NCBI GenBank assembly: GCA_945882415.1
Contig: CAMCWC010000023.1
Location: forward strand, 1 to 37,023
Reading direction: 5' to 3'
From: Chthonomonas calidirosea
Lineage (GTDB): Bacteria > Armatimonadota > Fimbriimonadia > Fimbriimonadales > Fimbriimonadaceae
Length of the DNA stretch: 37,023 nt
Both the position numbers and the translations under genes were made by a program. Below the pieces are notes generated by a model. The model saw nothing but the letters and a program-made list of their open reading frames with translations. It was not told where the DNA came from and ran no database searches. Each line of letters begins with the position of its first letter. The first letter of the stretch is position 1. Positions 25,360 through 33,716 of the stretch are shown here, piece after piece.

Positions 25360-26130
25360 AACCGGAATCGAGTCGATATAGTCCGGATTGTGAGAGCACA
25401 GCGGCCGAAAGTCGCAACTATCGCAGAGCGGTTTCCATTTCGGAACCACATCGTCCCAATCCGAGGCAAGAATTTGACCGCCGATGCTGAGAATGTCGCT
25501 TTCCAGTTGCTCCAACTCAGATTCGGAAAGCGAGACTTCCGCTCGATCATTCGACTTGAGGGCGACAATTTGGGCTGAAATCTGATTCTCGGGAAACTTT
25601 CGCTTAAGGATCAGCTGATAGATCCCCATCGCCGGATCGTTTCGAATCTCATCCTCCGAAACCGTTTCGCGTCCGGACTTGTAGTCCACAACCCGCCACT
25701 TGCCCTCGGCAATCTCGTCAATCCGGTCAATGCGGCCCAAAAGTACAAATGGACCGAGGTCAACTTGGTAAGTCTTTTCGACGAACAACGTTCTGCCTTC
25801 TTTCGGTCGAGCTTGTTCCGCCGCAATGTGCCGAACGAGAATTTCTTTCCCTTCGCCGAAGGCGTCCATCATGTCCTCCGCGCTTTCGTAGCCGGCATCA
25901 ATCCAGCTTTCTTCCAACGCCGCTACCGCTTCCTCGGTCGTGGCAACGCCGGTATCGGCCGAATCATGAAATCGCTCGAGCACACGGTGCAGGGAAGTTC
26001 CGAAGCTGTAGTAGCTCTTCGCTCGAAGATAAAGCTTCCCGCGTGGGTCGATGTAGGTGTACCGGTACTTCACCGGGCATGCCAAGTACGTGGTGATCTT
26101 GGTTGGACTGAGACTTTTCTTCCTTGGCAT
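25321..26130 (-). CDS. RecB/Cas4-like PD-(D/E)XK nuclease with Fe-S cluster
   Basis: A 269-residue single-domain nuclease of the PF12705 type. It starts LSPTKITTYLACPVKYRY (Cys18). His48, Asp135 in GRIDRID and Asp149/Lys151 in VVDYKSG are the catalytic residues. Cys236, Cys239 and Cys245 (CDSCDFRPLC) with Cys18 form the four-cysteine Fe-S site known from AddB and Cas4. No helicase, AddA or CRISPR gene is near, so its role as an exonuclease in repair or recombination is inferred from family alone. The 3' end overlaps the convergent M16-like gene by 39 bases; the 5' end is divergent from the E2 gene. Confidence 0.85.
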   Translation of the reverse strand: MPRKKSLSPTKITTYLACPVKYRYTYIDPRGKLYLRAKSYYSFGTSLHRVLERFHDSADTGVATTEEAVAALEESWIDAGYESAEDMMDAFGEGKEILVRHIAAEQARPKEGRTLFVEKTYQVDLGPFVLLGRIDRIDEIAEGKWRVVDYKSGRETVSEDEIRNDPAMGIYQLILKRKFPENQISAQIVALKSNDRAEVSLSESELEQLESDILSIGGQILASDWDDVVPKWKPLCDSCDFRPLCSHNPDYIDSIPVSAADPNELSTGN

Positions 26131-26199
26131 TGCTCTGTTTTACTCGCTTACGTTCGAATGTGCCTCCCTTCAGATTAGTTGTCTCGGTAAACTCAAGGC

Positions 26200-27471
26200 A
26201 TGTCCGTTGAGATCCTGATGCCCGAATTGGGTGAGTCCGTTCACGAAGGCACGGTGAGCCGGTGGCTCAAGAAAGTCGGTGATACCGTAAAAGAAGACGA
26301 GCCGATCGTGGAGATCATGACGGATAAAGTCAACACCGAACTTCCGTCGCCTGCATCAGGCGTTCTAACGCAAATTCTCATTCAAGAAGGCGAATTGGTT
26401 CAGGTTTTTGCCGCCATGGGCGTGATCGAGCCTGCTGGCACCGCCGTACCGGCCGCAGCCGCACCAAAGCCAGCCGATGCCCCGGTGGCCGAAGAGAAGC
26501 CGATCGAAGTTGCCGCTCCGGCAGTTGCCGCACCAGAATTGAACTCCGACGAGCGACGCTTCTTCACTCCCGTCGTTAAGTCGATGGCCAAGGAAAGCGG
26601 CGTATCGGATGCCGAACTCGCAAGCATTACCGGTACCGGAGAAGGCGGTCGCGTTACGAAGGCCGACCTTGAGAAGTACCTTGCTGAAGGCCGAAAGCCA
26701 GTTGCTGCTAGCAAGCCAGCAGCAAAGGCTCCAGAGCCTAAAGCCGTGGTCGCGCCAACGGTTGCCGGACCTGAGCAAGAGCTCGTTCCGCTTGCCGGAA
26801 TGCGAAAGATGATCGCCGAGGCAATGGTCCGATCTTCGCAGGTTCCGACGGTTTCCACCGTCACGGCTTGCGATGTGACGAACATGGTGAAGTTCCGAGA
26901 CATCAACAAGGAGTCGTTCCTTGAGACCTACGGCGTCAAGCTCACCTACACCCCGTTCTTCATCAAGGCGCTCGCCGAGGCACTCATGGAGTTCCCCCTT
27001 GCCAACGCGCAGCTCACCCCAGACAACCAGATTCTGAAGACCAACGGCGTCCACATCGGAATCGCAGTTGCCCTTGGCAAGAACGGAGACGAAGGACTGA
27101 TCGTTCCGGTCATTCGAGACTGCCACAAGAAGAACCTGATCGAGATCGCAAAGGACCTCGATGGCATCGCAAAGAAAGCCCGAGCCAACAAGCTCGGTCT
27201 CGCGGACGTTCAGGGCGGAACCTTCACGCTCACGAACCCCGGAACCTATGGCGCAATGTTCGGAACGCCGATGATCAATGCTCCGCAGGCTGGCATTCTT
27301 GGCACGTATTCAATTGCCAAGCAGCCGGTGATCATTGACGACATGATTGCGATTCGGTCGATCATGCACCTGGTGCTCACCTACGATCACCGTTTGATCG
27401 ATGGCATGCTCGCGGGCAAGTTCTTGGCCGGAGTTCGAGATCGGCTTCAGAACTTTGACTTCTTCAAGTAA
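26200..27471 (+). CDS. 2-oxoacid dehydrogenase E2 component (dihydrolipoyl acyltransferase)
   Basis: The acyl-transferring core of a pyruvate, 2-oxoglutarate or branched-chain dehydrogenase complex. The 423-residue product has an N-terminal lipoyl domain (1-78, lipoyl Lys43 in TDKVN), an Ala/Pro/Glu linker, an E1/E3-binding domain (about 118-163), a second linker, and the catalytic domain (195-423) with His397 and Asp401 in DHRLIDG. No E1 or E3 genes are next to it, so substrate specificity cannot be assigned. The stop codon overlaps the mutM-like start in TAATG, linking the two genes in translation. Confidence 0.93.
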   Translation: MSVEILMPELGESVHEGTVSRWLKKVGDTVKEDEPIVEIMTDKVNTELPSPASGVLTQILIQEGELVQVFAAMGVIEPAGTAVPAAAAPKPADAPVAEEKPIEVAAPAVAAPELNSDERRFFTPVVKSMAKESGVSDAELASITGTGEGGRVTKADLEKYLAEGRKPVAASKPAAKAPEPKAVVAPTVAGPEQELVPLAGMRKMIAEAMVRSSQVPTVSTVTACDVTNMVKFRDINKESFLETYGVKLTYTPFFIKALAEALMEFPLANAQLTPDNQILKTNGVHIGIAVALGKNGDEGLIVPVIRDCHKKNLIEIAKDLDGIAKKARANKLGLADVQGGTFTLTNPGTYGAMFGTPMINAPQAGILGTYSIAKQPVIIDDMIAIRSIMHLVLTYDHRLIDGMLAGKFLAGVRDRLQNFDFFK

Positions 27472-28313
27472 TGCCAGAACTGCCAGAGGTTGAATCAGTC
27501 CGGCGCCTGATGGCGTCGGCACTGATCGGGCAGCGATTGATCGACGTGGAAGTGGTTCCGGACGAGATCGTCTGCTCAGGTCACTCGACGGAAGAGGTTG
27601 ATGCTGCCCTGCGAAATCGGGTCGTTTCCGGAGTCCATCGCCGCGGGAAATTCTTTTGGCTCACCTTTGACTCGGCCCCCGTGGTCTTCGGGCATCTTGG
27701 GATGGCCGGCTGGATTCGGGAAGTCGGAGCAGATTCGCTTCGACTTCATTCGCACGGTGAAGCCCCGCTGGACGAGGAAAATGGCCGTCCACGGTTCCTC
27801 AAGCTCCTGATGAAAGCCGAGAACGGTCGGCAGATTGCCTTCACCGATTCTCGCCGCTTCGCCCGAATTTGGCTCGGCGATTCCGCCGAAACCAACGATC
27901 GCGTGAAGAAGCTTGGCCCAGACGCTTTCAACGAAGCACTATCCGTCGCTGACTTTTCGAAGGCCATTCAAAAGCGAAAGGCGCCGATCAAGGCAATCCT
28001 TCTGGATCAAGCCCTCATGAGCGGAATCGGCAATTGGATTGCGGATGAGGTTTTGTATCACGCAAGAATCAATCCTGCCAGGATCGGAACAAGCATGTCC
28101 GATGCCGAAGCGACACGTCTCCATGAATCAATTGCCTACGTCCTTGACCTTGCGGTAAACGTGGAAGCGGACTACACCAAGTTCCCAGAAAACTGGCTGT
28201 TCCATCACCGCTGGGGTGGTAACAAAGGGGCCGACTTGATCGAAGGTCGAGAAATTCAGCGCGACACGGTCGGAGGGCGAACAACCGCATGGGTTCCAGC
28301 GATTCAACTTTAA
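27471..28313 (+). CDS. mutM: Fpg/Nei-family DNA glycosylase lacking zinc-finger cysteines
   Basis: Removes oxidised bases such as 8-oxoguanine and nicks the abasic site. The 280-residue product keeps the catalytic Pro2 and Glu3 (MPELPEVE), Lys60 (RRGKFFW), His74 and Met78 (GHLGMAG) and the helix-two-turn-helix Asn188 (GIGNWIADE). The C-terminal beta-hairpin keeps Arg270 (VGGRTTAWVPAIQ), but none of the four zinc cysteines is present; the only cysteine in the protein is Cys35. This is a zincless-finger form, as known for NEIL1 and plant FPG. Substrate range may differ from classical MutM. It is coupled to the E2 gene before and overlaps the GNAT gene after by 25 bases. Confidence 0.85.
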   Translation: MPELPEVESVRRLMASALIGQRLIDVEVVPDEIVCSGHSTEEVDAALRNRVVSGVHRRGKFFWLTFDSAPVVFGHLGMAGWIREVGADSLRLHSHGEAPLDEENGRPRFLKLLMKAENGRQIAFTDSRRFARIWLGDSAETNDRVKKLGPDAFNEALSVADFSKAIQKRKAPIKAILLDQALMSGIGNWIADEVLYHARINPARIGTSMSDAEATRLHESIAYVLDLAVNVEADYTKFPENWLFHHRWGGNKGADLIEGREIQRDTVGGRTTAWVPAIQL

Positions 28314-28768
28314 CCATCAGAGCTGCCGAACTCTCCGAAATGGATGAGGTTCGCCAACTTTTTCGCGAGTACCAAACCGAGCTAGACGTCGATCTGTGTT
28401 TCCAATCGTTCGAAGAAGAGCTTGATTCGCTTCCGGGAAAATACGCGCCGTCAAAAGGCCAGTTACTGCTCGGAATGGTTGATGGCACTGTTCAAGGGTG
28501 TGTGGCTTTCCGCGCTTTGGAACCTGGCATCTGCGAAATGAAGCGGCTCTTTGTTCGGCCGGCCGCACGTTCAGTTGGCTTGGGAAGAGAGCTTGTCGCC
28601 GAGATCCTGTCGCAAGCAAAAAGCTCAGGCTACGAGTCGATGGTGCTCGATACGCTCGATCGTCTTCACTCGGCGCGACTGCTGTATGAACGCGCAGGCT
28701 TCGTCGAGGTTCCGTCGTACTACGAGAACCCACTAGAAGGCGTGATTTTCTTGCAGCGAAAACTCTAG
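28289..28768 (+). CDS. GNAT family N-acetyltransferase
   Basis: A 159-residue acetyl-CoA-dependent acetyltransferase. The GNAT core is seen in CEMKRLFVRPAARSVGLG (strand 4 and the acetyl-CoA pyrophosphate loop, near residues 77-94) and in the LYERAGFVEV strand near residue 131. The acceptor is unknown. The ATG at 28289 lies inside the end of the glycosylase gene in another frame, a 25-base overlap that suggests coupled translation. It is the last gene of the E2-mutM-GNAT run; a new promoter follows. Confidence 0.85.
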   Translation: MGSSDSTLTIRAAELSEMDEVRQLFREYQTELDVDLCFQSFEEELDSLPGKYAPSKGQLLLGMVDGTVQGCVAFRALEPGICEMKRLFVRPAARSVGLGRELVAEILSQAKSSGYESMVLDTLDRLHSARLLYERAGFVEVPSYYENPLEGVIFLQRKL

Positions 28769-28773
28769 GCCGC

Positions 28774-28801
28774 TTGCAGATCGTCCTATCAGTGTTATTC
28801 T
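28774..28801 (+). promoter_or_regulatory. Candidate promoter of the propeller gene pair
   Basis: TTGCAG (28774-28779) and TATTCT (28796-28801) are 16 bases apart. The start codon at 28818 follows closely, so the leader would be only about 10 bases, and no ribosome binding site is visible. The -35 is the same hexamer as in the tuf candidate. Confidence 0.4.
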
Positions 28802-28817
28802 GTTACGCAGACCAGCC

Positions 28818-30155
28818 ATGAAGAACCTTCTGACTCGCGCAAGCATCGTGTCCAGTATCGCCCTTGTTGCCTCTTCAGCGATGGCTCAGCCGTTCACGCA
28901 AAGTTCAATTGCCGGAAATGACAAAGCATGGATGCTACTCAGCCCGAAATTTGTGGCAGATGGTGAGTGTACGGATCTGGGTTGGTCGTCCGATGGACGA
29001 TTCTTGCTTGTTAACCGTTCGCGGATGGAGCTGACAACGAAGTACATCCAGCAGATTTTCTCAAAATCGTCTGCGCCGCAAGAACCGCCACCAAGTATTG
29101 GGGAGATCGTCACCTTCTCGATGGAAACCGGTAAGTCCAGGGTGATCTATAAGTACGACGCATCCTTGTTTCGCGCCGAGACTAAGTGGCTTGGCACAGG
29201 AAGCGCGGTCATTTTCTCCTTGCAATCCAATTTGACGTCGCTTATCAGCGTGTTTGTCAGCACGGCCGATGGAGATGTTAAGCAATTGAACTTAGGCGAA
29301 AAGGTCAACCTGATCCAGTACTTCCCATCACCCACGCGGGCTGAGATGGTGATTCAATTACACAGTGAGTCAGATGGAATGACCGTTCAACGGGTGAACT
29401 CGTCGGGTCCGGTCGGCCGAACCTTAAAAACCGCGAGCGGAAGCGAACCAGTTGCCTACCTGAAGAACGGGAACGAGATTTTATTTGCTGGCATGCGCCG
29501 AGCAACCGGACCGCTCTCGTCTGACGGCAAAACTAAAGAAGCCGAAACCTTCTTTGAAGCCGTCAACGTTCAGACAGGTGCGACACGGCCAGCGACGAAA
29601 TCGGAGTACGACGCAGCCTACGACGGCGAAGAGCCGCAACTGGCACTTGATGAAAAGCCGGTTCAAGTCGATTCAAAGCTGAAGCCGCTCACATCCGCAA
29701 TTTTTCGGTCCGCGGATGAGCTCGTCCTGATTGCCGCCGATGTGTCCTTGGTAAAACCAAACCGACAACTCACCGGTGTGGCCTACGTCTCTCAGGGCAC
29801 GATATTTGTTCGACCGATTGCGGAGGTGCCACTCGCAGCCTTCCTAGATGCTAAGGACGCAGCGGAGCGAACTAAGATCATCAGTAATGCAAAGCAGGTC
29901 GCTTTAGGACTTATCATTTATGCAGCTGATAACGATGACAACTTGCCTTCAAATCAGGGAAAGTGGCAGGATTCGATCTTCCCGTACCTCAAAGACCGAA
30001 ACACGATGGACGGGTTTGTTTTAGCATTTAAGGGAGGAAGTATTTTAAAGGTAGAGGACCCTTCCAAAACGATCATGGGATACATTCCGGGGAAGGGTGG
30101 TCGAGCCGTTGCTTACGTGGACGGTCACGTGAAGTGGATCAAAGATGGTCAGTAG
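28818..30155 (+). CDS. Exported propeller-like protein with pseudopilin-type C-terminal domain
   Basis: A 445-residue protein with a clear signal peptide (1-23, ending AMA before QPF). Residues about 38-335 look like TolB/WD40-type blades (LGWSSDGRFLLVN, IVTFSMETGKSRVIYKYD). From about 349 the sequence changes to ERTKIISNAKQVALGLIIYAADNDD and ends GGRAVAYVDGHVKWI, which closely mirrors the body of DUF1559/H-X9-DG pseudopilins, including the SNxKQ start and the YxDGHV end, but without the prepilin helix. So a pilin-type globular domain seems fused to a propeller. Function is unknown; periplasmic or surface location is likely. Its stop lies inside the start of the paralogue that follows (11-base overlap). 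Confidence 0.72.
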   Translation: MKNLLTRASIVSSIALVASSAMAQPFTQSSIAGNDKAWMLLSPKFVADGECTDLGWSSDGRFLLVNRSRMELTTKYIQQIFSKSSAPQEPPPSIGEIVTFSMETGKSRVIYKYDASLFRAETKWLGTGSAVIFSLQSNLTSLISVFVSTADGDVKQLNLGEKVNLIQYFPSPTRAEMVIQLHSESDGMTVQRVNSSGPVGRTLKTASGSEPVAYLKNGNEILFAGMRRATGPLSSDGKTKEAETFFEAVNVQTGATRPATKSEYDAAYDGEEPQLALDEKPVQVDSKLKPLTSAIFRSADELVLIAADVSLVKPNRQLTGVAYVSQGTIFVRPIAEVPLAAFLDAKDAAERTKIISNAKQVALGLIIYAADNDDNLPSNQGKWQDSIFPYLKDRNTMDGFVLAFKGGSILKVEDPSKTIMGYIPGKGGRAVAYVDGHVKWIKDGQ

Positions 30156-31467
30156 ATTCCTCGTCCTAGCCACGATTTCATGTGCGTCCAGCGGCTTAGC
30201 TGAGTTGCGTTCGCAAAGCGCAACGAACAGTTTTCTCCCATTTAGAGAAACCGCGCTCCTTTTCCTTCCTGCAAGGTTTGTTTCAGAGGGGGAAGTCAAG
30301 GAGATGGTTTGGTCAAACGACGGCAATTACCTGCTGATTAACCGGACATACCAACCTGCAGCCAGTGAACTGCTACAGGCTCAGCTACACGCGACCGTGC
30401 CGCAAACTTCAACTCCGAAGCTTGAAGGCGAAATCCTCGTGTGGAACCTAGCAACATCCAAGACTTGGAGCATCAAGAAGTACGACGCAAGTACAACGCA
30501 AGCATCGGCTCAGTGGCTTGGAAACAGTAGCCAGATCACCTTCTGTCTGTTCCAGGAAAAGGAAGCCGTTGCCAAACTGTTCACAAGCACCACCGATGGC
30601 TCCGTTCGCGAGTTGCCCCCTTTCACTCGGTGCTTCCAAATCTCGATCCATCCGCTCAAACACTCCGCTGAAGCAGTACTGGCGCTTCTGAATAACGGTG
30701 GCCGTGGCTCGGTTCGCCGGTTCAACGCTAGCCTCGAGCTTGGGCCCGAGATCAATCAGCCGAGGGAACTGTTTGCCGGGTTTCATATCGAAACCGATGA
30801 AGCTATCTTCTTGCTCTATCCTAATGCGAAATTTGGCGAGCCACACCCCGAATCAAGTTTTCGCGGAGAAAATGTCCTAAACGGAGCTAGTCGCACCCTC
30901 AGTCCGGGCCAAGTTAATCCGCCAAAGCAAGCGCCGGACTCCGACAAGTTTCCGACTCTGACTAGCATCAAAACCCCGGTCAATGAAACCGGTGGAACCA
31001 CGACGGCTCTGCTCATGCAGTTTGAAAAGAAGTTCGTACTGATTAGTGCTGATTGCACCATGGCGCTCGCGAACGATCAGCTGACCGCGGTGGCATTCCA
31101 ATCCGAGGGCAAGCTCTTCATTCGCCCAATTGAACGCGCGCCACTTGTGCGATCGGATCATGGGAAGGAAGTAGCGGAGCGAACGATGCTACTGGGACGT
31201 GCAAAAGAACTCGCACAATGCTTTGCCAGCTACGCTCAAGACCATCACGACACAATGCTCGGTGTGGGAAGCAATTGGAAAGCCGAGATGCAGCCCTACG
31301 TGCCGAACGCAGTGCTGCTTGAAGAATTTGTCCTTGCATTTGCTGGAGGAGTCGTTAGTGCAGTGGAGAAGCCTTCGGAGACCGTGTTAGGCTATCTCCA
31401 AGGCCGCACCGGCAAAGTAGCCGCGTATCTCGACGGAAGCGTGCGGTGGATTCCGAACGGAAAGTAA
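30145..31467 (+). CDS. Paralogue of the preceding propeller/pseudopilin-tail protein
   Basis: A 440-residue tandem paralogue. It has a signal-like leader (MVSRFLVLATISCASSGLA) and the same order of blocks: VWSNDGNYLLINR, ILVWNLATSKTWSIKKYDAS, then from about 343 AERTMLLGRAKELAQCFASYAQD and a closing KVAAYLDGSVRWI. The His of the DGH motif is Ser here (DGS). Divergence is considerable, so the duplication is old. It overlaps the preceding gene by 11 bases, so the pair is translated together. Function is unknown; two related exported sensors or adhesins are one possibility. Confidence 0.7.
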   Translation: MVSRFLVLATISCASSGLAELRSQSATNSFLPFRETALLFLPARFVSEGEVKEMVWSNDGNYLLINRTYQPAASELLQAQLHATVPQTSTPKLEGEILVWNLATSKTWSIKKYDASTTQASAQWLGNSSQITFCLFQEKEAVAKLFTSTTDGSVRELPPFTRCFQISIHPLKHSAEAVLALLNNGGRGSVRRFNASLELGPEINQPRELFAGFHIETDEAIFLLYPNAKFGEPHPESSFRGENVLNGASRTLSPGQVNPPKQAPDSDKFPTLTSIKTPVNETGGTTTALLMQFEKKFVLISADCTMALANDQLTAVAFQSEGKLFIRPIERAPLVRSDHGKEVAERTMLLGRAKELAQCFASYAQDHHDTMLGVGSNWKAEMQPYVPNAVLLEEFVLAFAGGVVSAVEKPSETVLGYLQGRTGKVAAYLDGSVRWIPNGK

Positions 31468-31476
31468 CCTAGCAAC

Positions 31477-32319
31477 ATGGTTGAAGGCCGCTGGGACTTA
31501 ACGATTCATGACGTCAATGGTGACTACCCGAGTTGGGTGGATCTTTCTCCGCAGGAGGGCTGGTTTGTCGGACGGTTTGGAAGCGCTCGCCCAATCCCGA
31601 CGATCTCCCTCACCGAAAACTCCGTAGAATGGGCCCTTCCAAAGCAGTACGAAGGTCGAGAATCGGATCTGCAGTTCACCGGAACGCTCACCGAAGACGG
31701 GATTTCTGGCACAACGACGAACGACAGTGGTGAAGTGGTTCAGTGGTCCGGTCGAAAAGCTCCCGCACTGCCGTCAACAGATAGTCCCGTCTGGGGCGAT
31801 GTCATCTCGCTTGTCCAGTCGGACCTCAGCAACTGGCATCCACGAAGCCCAGAATGGACGAACCAGTGGAGCATCACCGCAAATGGTCTCGAGAACGCAG
31901 GCGTCGGAACCGATCTGATCACCCGAGACACCTTTGGTGACTTCCGACTGGTGGCCGAGTACCGGTACCCGAAGGGTAGCAACTCTGGCATCTATCTGCG
32001 CGGGAGATACGAGTTCCAAATCCTCGACGATCACGGACACGAGCCAACGGTCGGAAGCAGCGCCGCAATCTACGGTTTCCTGATCCCGAGCGAGAACGCC
32101 GTTCATGCGCACGACGAGTGGAACACCGCGGAGATCACACTGCTCGGTCGGTTTATTACGGTCGTGCTAAATGGCAAAACCGTCATCGAGAACGCGGAAA
32201 TTCCCGGCATCACGGGTGGCGCCTTGGAGTCCCGAGAAGACCTGCCCGGCCCGATCTTTGTGCAAGGTGATCACGGACCGGTAACGTTCCGAAAACTAGA
32301 TCTGTATCCGAGAATTTAG
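31477..32319 (+). CDS. DUF1080 (3-keto-disaccharide hydrolase-type) protein
   Basis: A 280-residue protein. Residues about 105-280 match the PF06439 beta-sandwich: FGDFRLVAEYRYPKGSNSGIYLRGRYEFQILDD, an EWNTAEITLLGRFITVVLNG strand pair and the closing GPIFVQGDHGPVTFRKLDLYP. The first 100 residues form a separate small beta domain (GRWDLTIHDVNGDYPSWVDL) of a type often placed before DUF1080. Unlike many relatives it has no signal peptide, so a cytoplasmic place is likely unless a start was missed. It follows the propeller pair by 9 bases and may belong to that unit. It ends one base before the convergent glycosyltransferase. Confidence 0.82.
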   Translation: MVEGRWDLTIHDVNGDYPSWVDLSPQEGWFVGRFGSARPIPTISLTENSVEWALPKQYEGRESDLQFTGTLTEDGISGTTTNDSGEVVQWSGRKAPALPSTDSPVWGDVISLVQSDLSNWHPRSPEWTNQWSITANGLENAGVGTDLITRDTFGDFRLVAEYRYPKGSNSGIYLRGRYEFQILDDHGHEPTVGSSAAIYGFLIPSENAVHAHDEWNTAEITLLGRFITVVLNGKTVIENAEIPGITGGALESREDLPGPIFVQGDHGPVTFRKLDLYPRI

Positions 32320-32320
32320 G

Positions 32321-33706
32321 CTAGAACGCGGGGGACCACAGGTCCTCCGCGTCGCTCTCGTCTTCGGAAAGCAGTAGACCGGGAGCCGCACTGACCGGCG
32401 CGGAAGGGCGCTCGATGGGAACTCCCGTCGTCGCCTTTTCTTCCAGATGGAGCTCCTTGGCTCGATCCTCTGCACCAGGAGAAACGGGCCAAACCGTCCC
32501 GGCCGCCCAATAACTTTCCAAGAACTCCGCCCATACCCGCTCGTAGACCGCGATCGTCTGAGTCGCCAGATTTGCCCAAGAGAAGTCCGTCGAGAGCCGT
32601 TCCTTGGCTTGCTCCCTAATCTTCGCCGCCCGTTCAGGGTCTTGCAGAACCCGCAACACACCCCAAGCGAGGGAAGCAGTGTCTCCGGCGAAGGTTGTGG
32701 TTCCGGTCAAATCATGGCTAACCACTTCAGGAAGTCCACCCGCGTCGGAGCAAACTACCGACGTTCCAGCCGCCATCGCCTCAAGCGCGACAATTCCAAA
32801 AGGTTCGTATAGCGAAGGGAACACCGCAACGTCGGCGCAGCGATACAGTTCCAGTAGCTTTCGCCCTGAGATAAATCCGGTGAAGTGGATTCGAGATCGC
32901 AATCCGGACCAATCCACGAAGCCTTCAAACTTCTCGCGATTACCGCCGCCGGCAATCACAAAGCGAGTGTTCGGCTCGGCCGCTAGGATCGCGTGGGCAG
33001 AGTTCAACAGAACCTGAATGCCTTTCTCTCGCACAAATCGGCCGACGTAAAGCACGATCTTCTCGTCCGGTGCCGCATATTGCTCCCGGGCCGCGAGCCG
33101 TTCAGCTTCGGTCCAATCGAACTTGAACTTGTCCGCATTGACGCCGTTAAAGATGACGTCCGTCTTTTCCCATGGACAGTTGAACGTGCGATGAACTTCA
33201 CCGCACATGAACTCGGAGCAAATAATCACGCGCCAGGCTTCATAGGTGAGCCAGTACTCCTGGTCGTGGATGTAACGGGAAACGTTGTTGTGAATTCCGC
33301 CATGGCGGCCGGTCTCGGTAGCGTGGACCGTCGCCACCATTGGAAGCTTGTACTCATACTTCAACTCCCGGGCTGAATCAAGCGAAAGCCAGTCGTGGGC
33401 ATGAAAGATGGTTGGTTGCCCGCCGGGTCGCCAGTCTTCGAGCAATTGCCGGACCCGCAAGTCGGTCGCTTGGTTCAGAAGCTGGATTTCGTGCAGAAAG
33501 TCGTTCGGCGTTCCGGAGAGTTCCACCCGGTGCACATGCACACCGGAAGCTTCCGTCTCTTCGTTAGGGGCATTGGGCGTCGCCTTGGTGACAACGTGGA
33601 CCTCAACGCCTTGCTTGACCAGTTCTTGGGAAAGCTCGTAGACGTGCGGGCTGATGCCTCCCACAATCCGAGGCGGGTATTCCCAAGAGAGCATCATCAC
33701 GCGCAT
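32321..33706 (-). CDS. Glycosyltransferase family 4 (glycogen-synthase-like)
   Basis: A cytoplasmic GT-B enzyme that moves a sugar from a nucleotide donor. The start is set at 33706 (MRVMMLSWEYPPRIVGGIS), which gives the standard N-terminus and leaves a 10-base gap to the upstream gene; a start at 33778 would overlap it. The 461-residue product has the GGIS acceptor-side loop, Arg223 and Lys228 in GRFVREKG, and the EX7E motif Glu301/Glu309 (EPFGIVALE). The WEYPP start resembles archaeal/bacterial glycogen synthases of GT4, but donor and acceptor are not proven. The last ~60 residues are a variable acidic tail. Confidence 0.87.
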   Translation of the reverse strand: MRVMMLSWEYPPRIVGGISPHVYELSQELVKQGVEVHVVTKATPNAPNEETEASGVHVHRVELSGTPNDFLHEIQLLNQATDLRVRQLLEDWRPGGQPTIFHAHDWLSLDSARELKYEYKLPMVATVHATETGRHGGIHNNVSRYIHDQEYWLTYEAWRVIICSEFMCGEVHRTFNCPWEKTDVIFNGVNADKFKFDWTEAERLAAREQYAAPDEKIVLYVGRFVREKGIQVLLNSAHAILAAEPNTRFVIAGGGNREKFEGFVDWSGLRSRIHFTGFISGRKLLELYRCADVAVFPSLYEPFGIVALEAMAAGTSVVCSDAGGLPEVVSHDLTGTTTFAGDTASLAWGVLRVLQDPERAAKIREQAKERLSTDFSWANLATQTIAVYERVWAEFLESYWAAGTVWPVSPGAEDRAKELHLEEKATTGVPIERPSAPVSAAPGLLLSEDESDAEDLWSPAF

Positions 33707-33716
33707 ATCGACTTGA

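Noticed and set aside
25321-26130. Reading the nuclease as Cas4 and the window as CRISPR-associated
   Set aside because: No repeat-spacer array and no other cas gene was seen. The same residues are found in AddB and in solo PF12705 nucleases.
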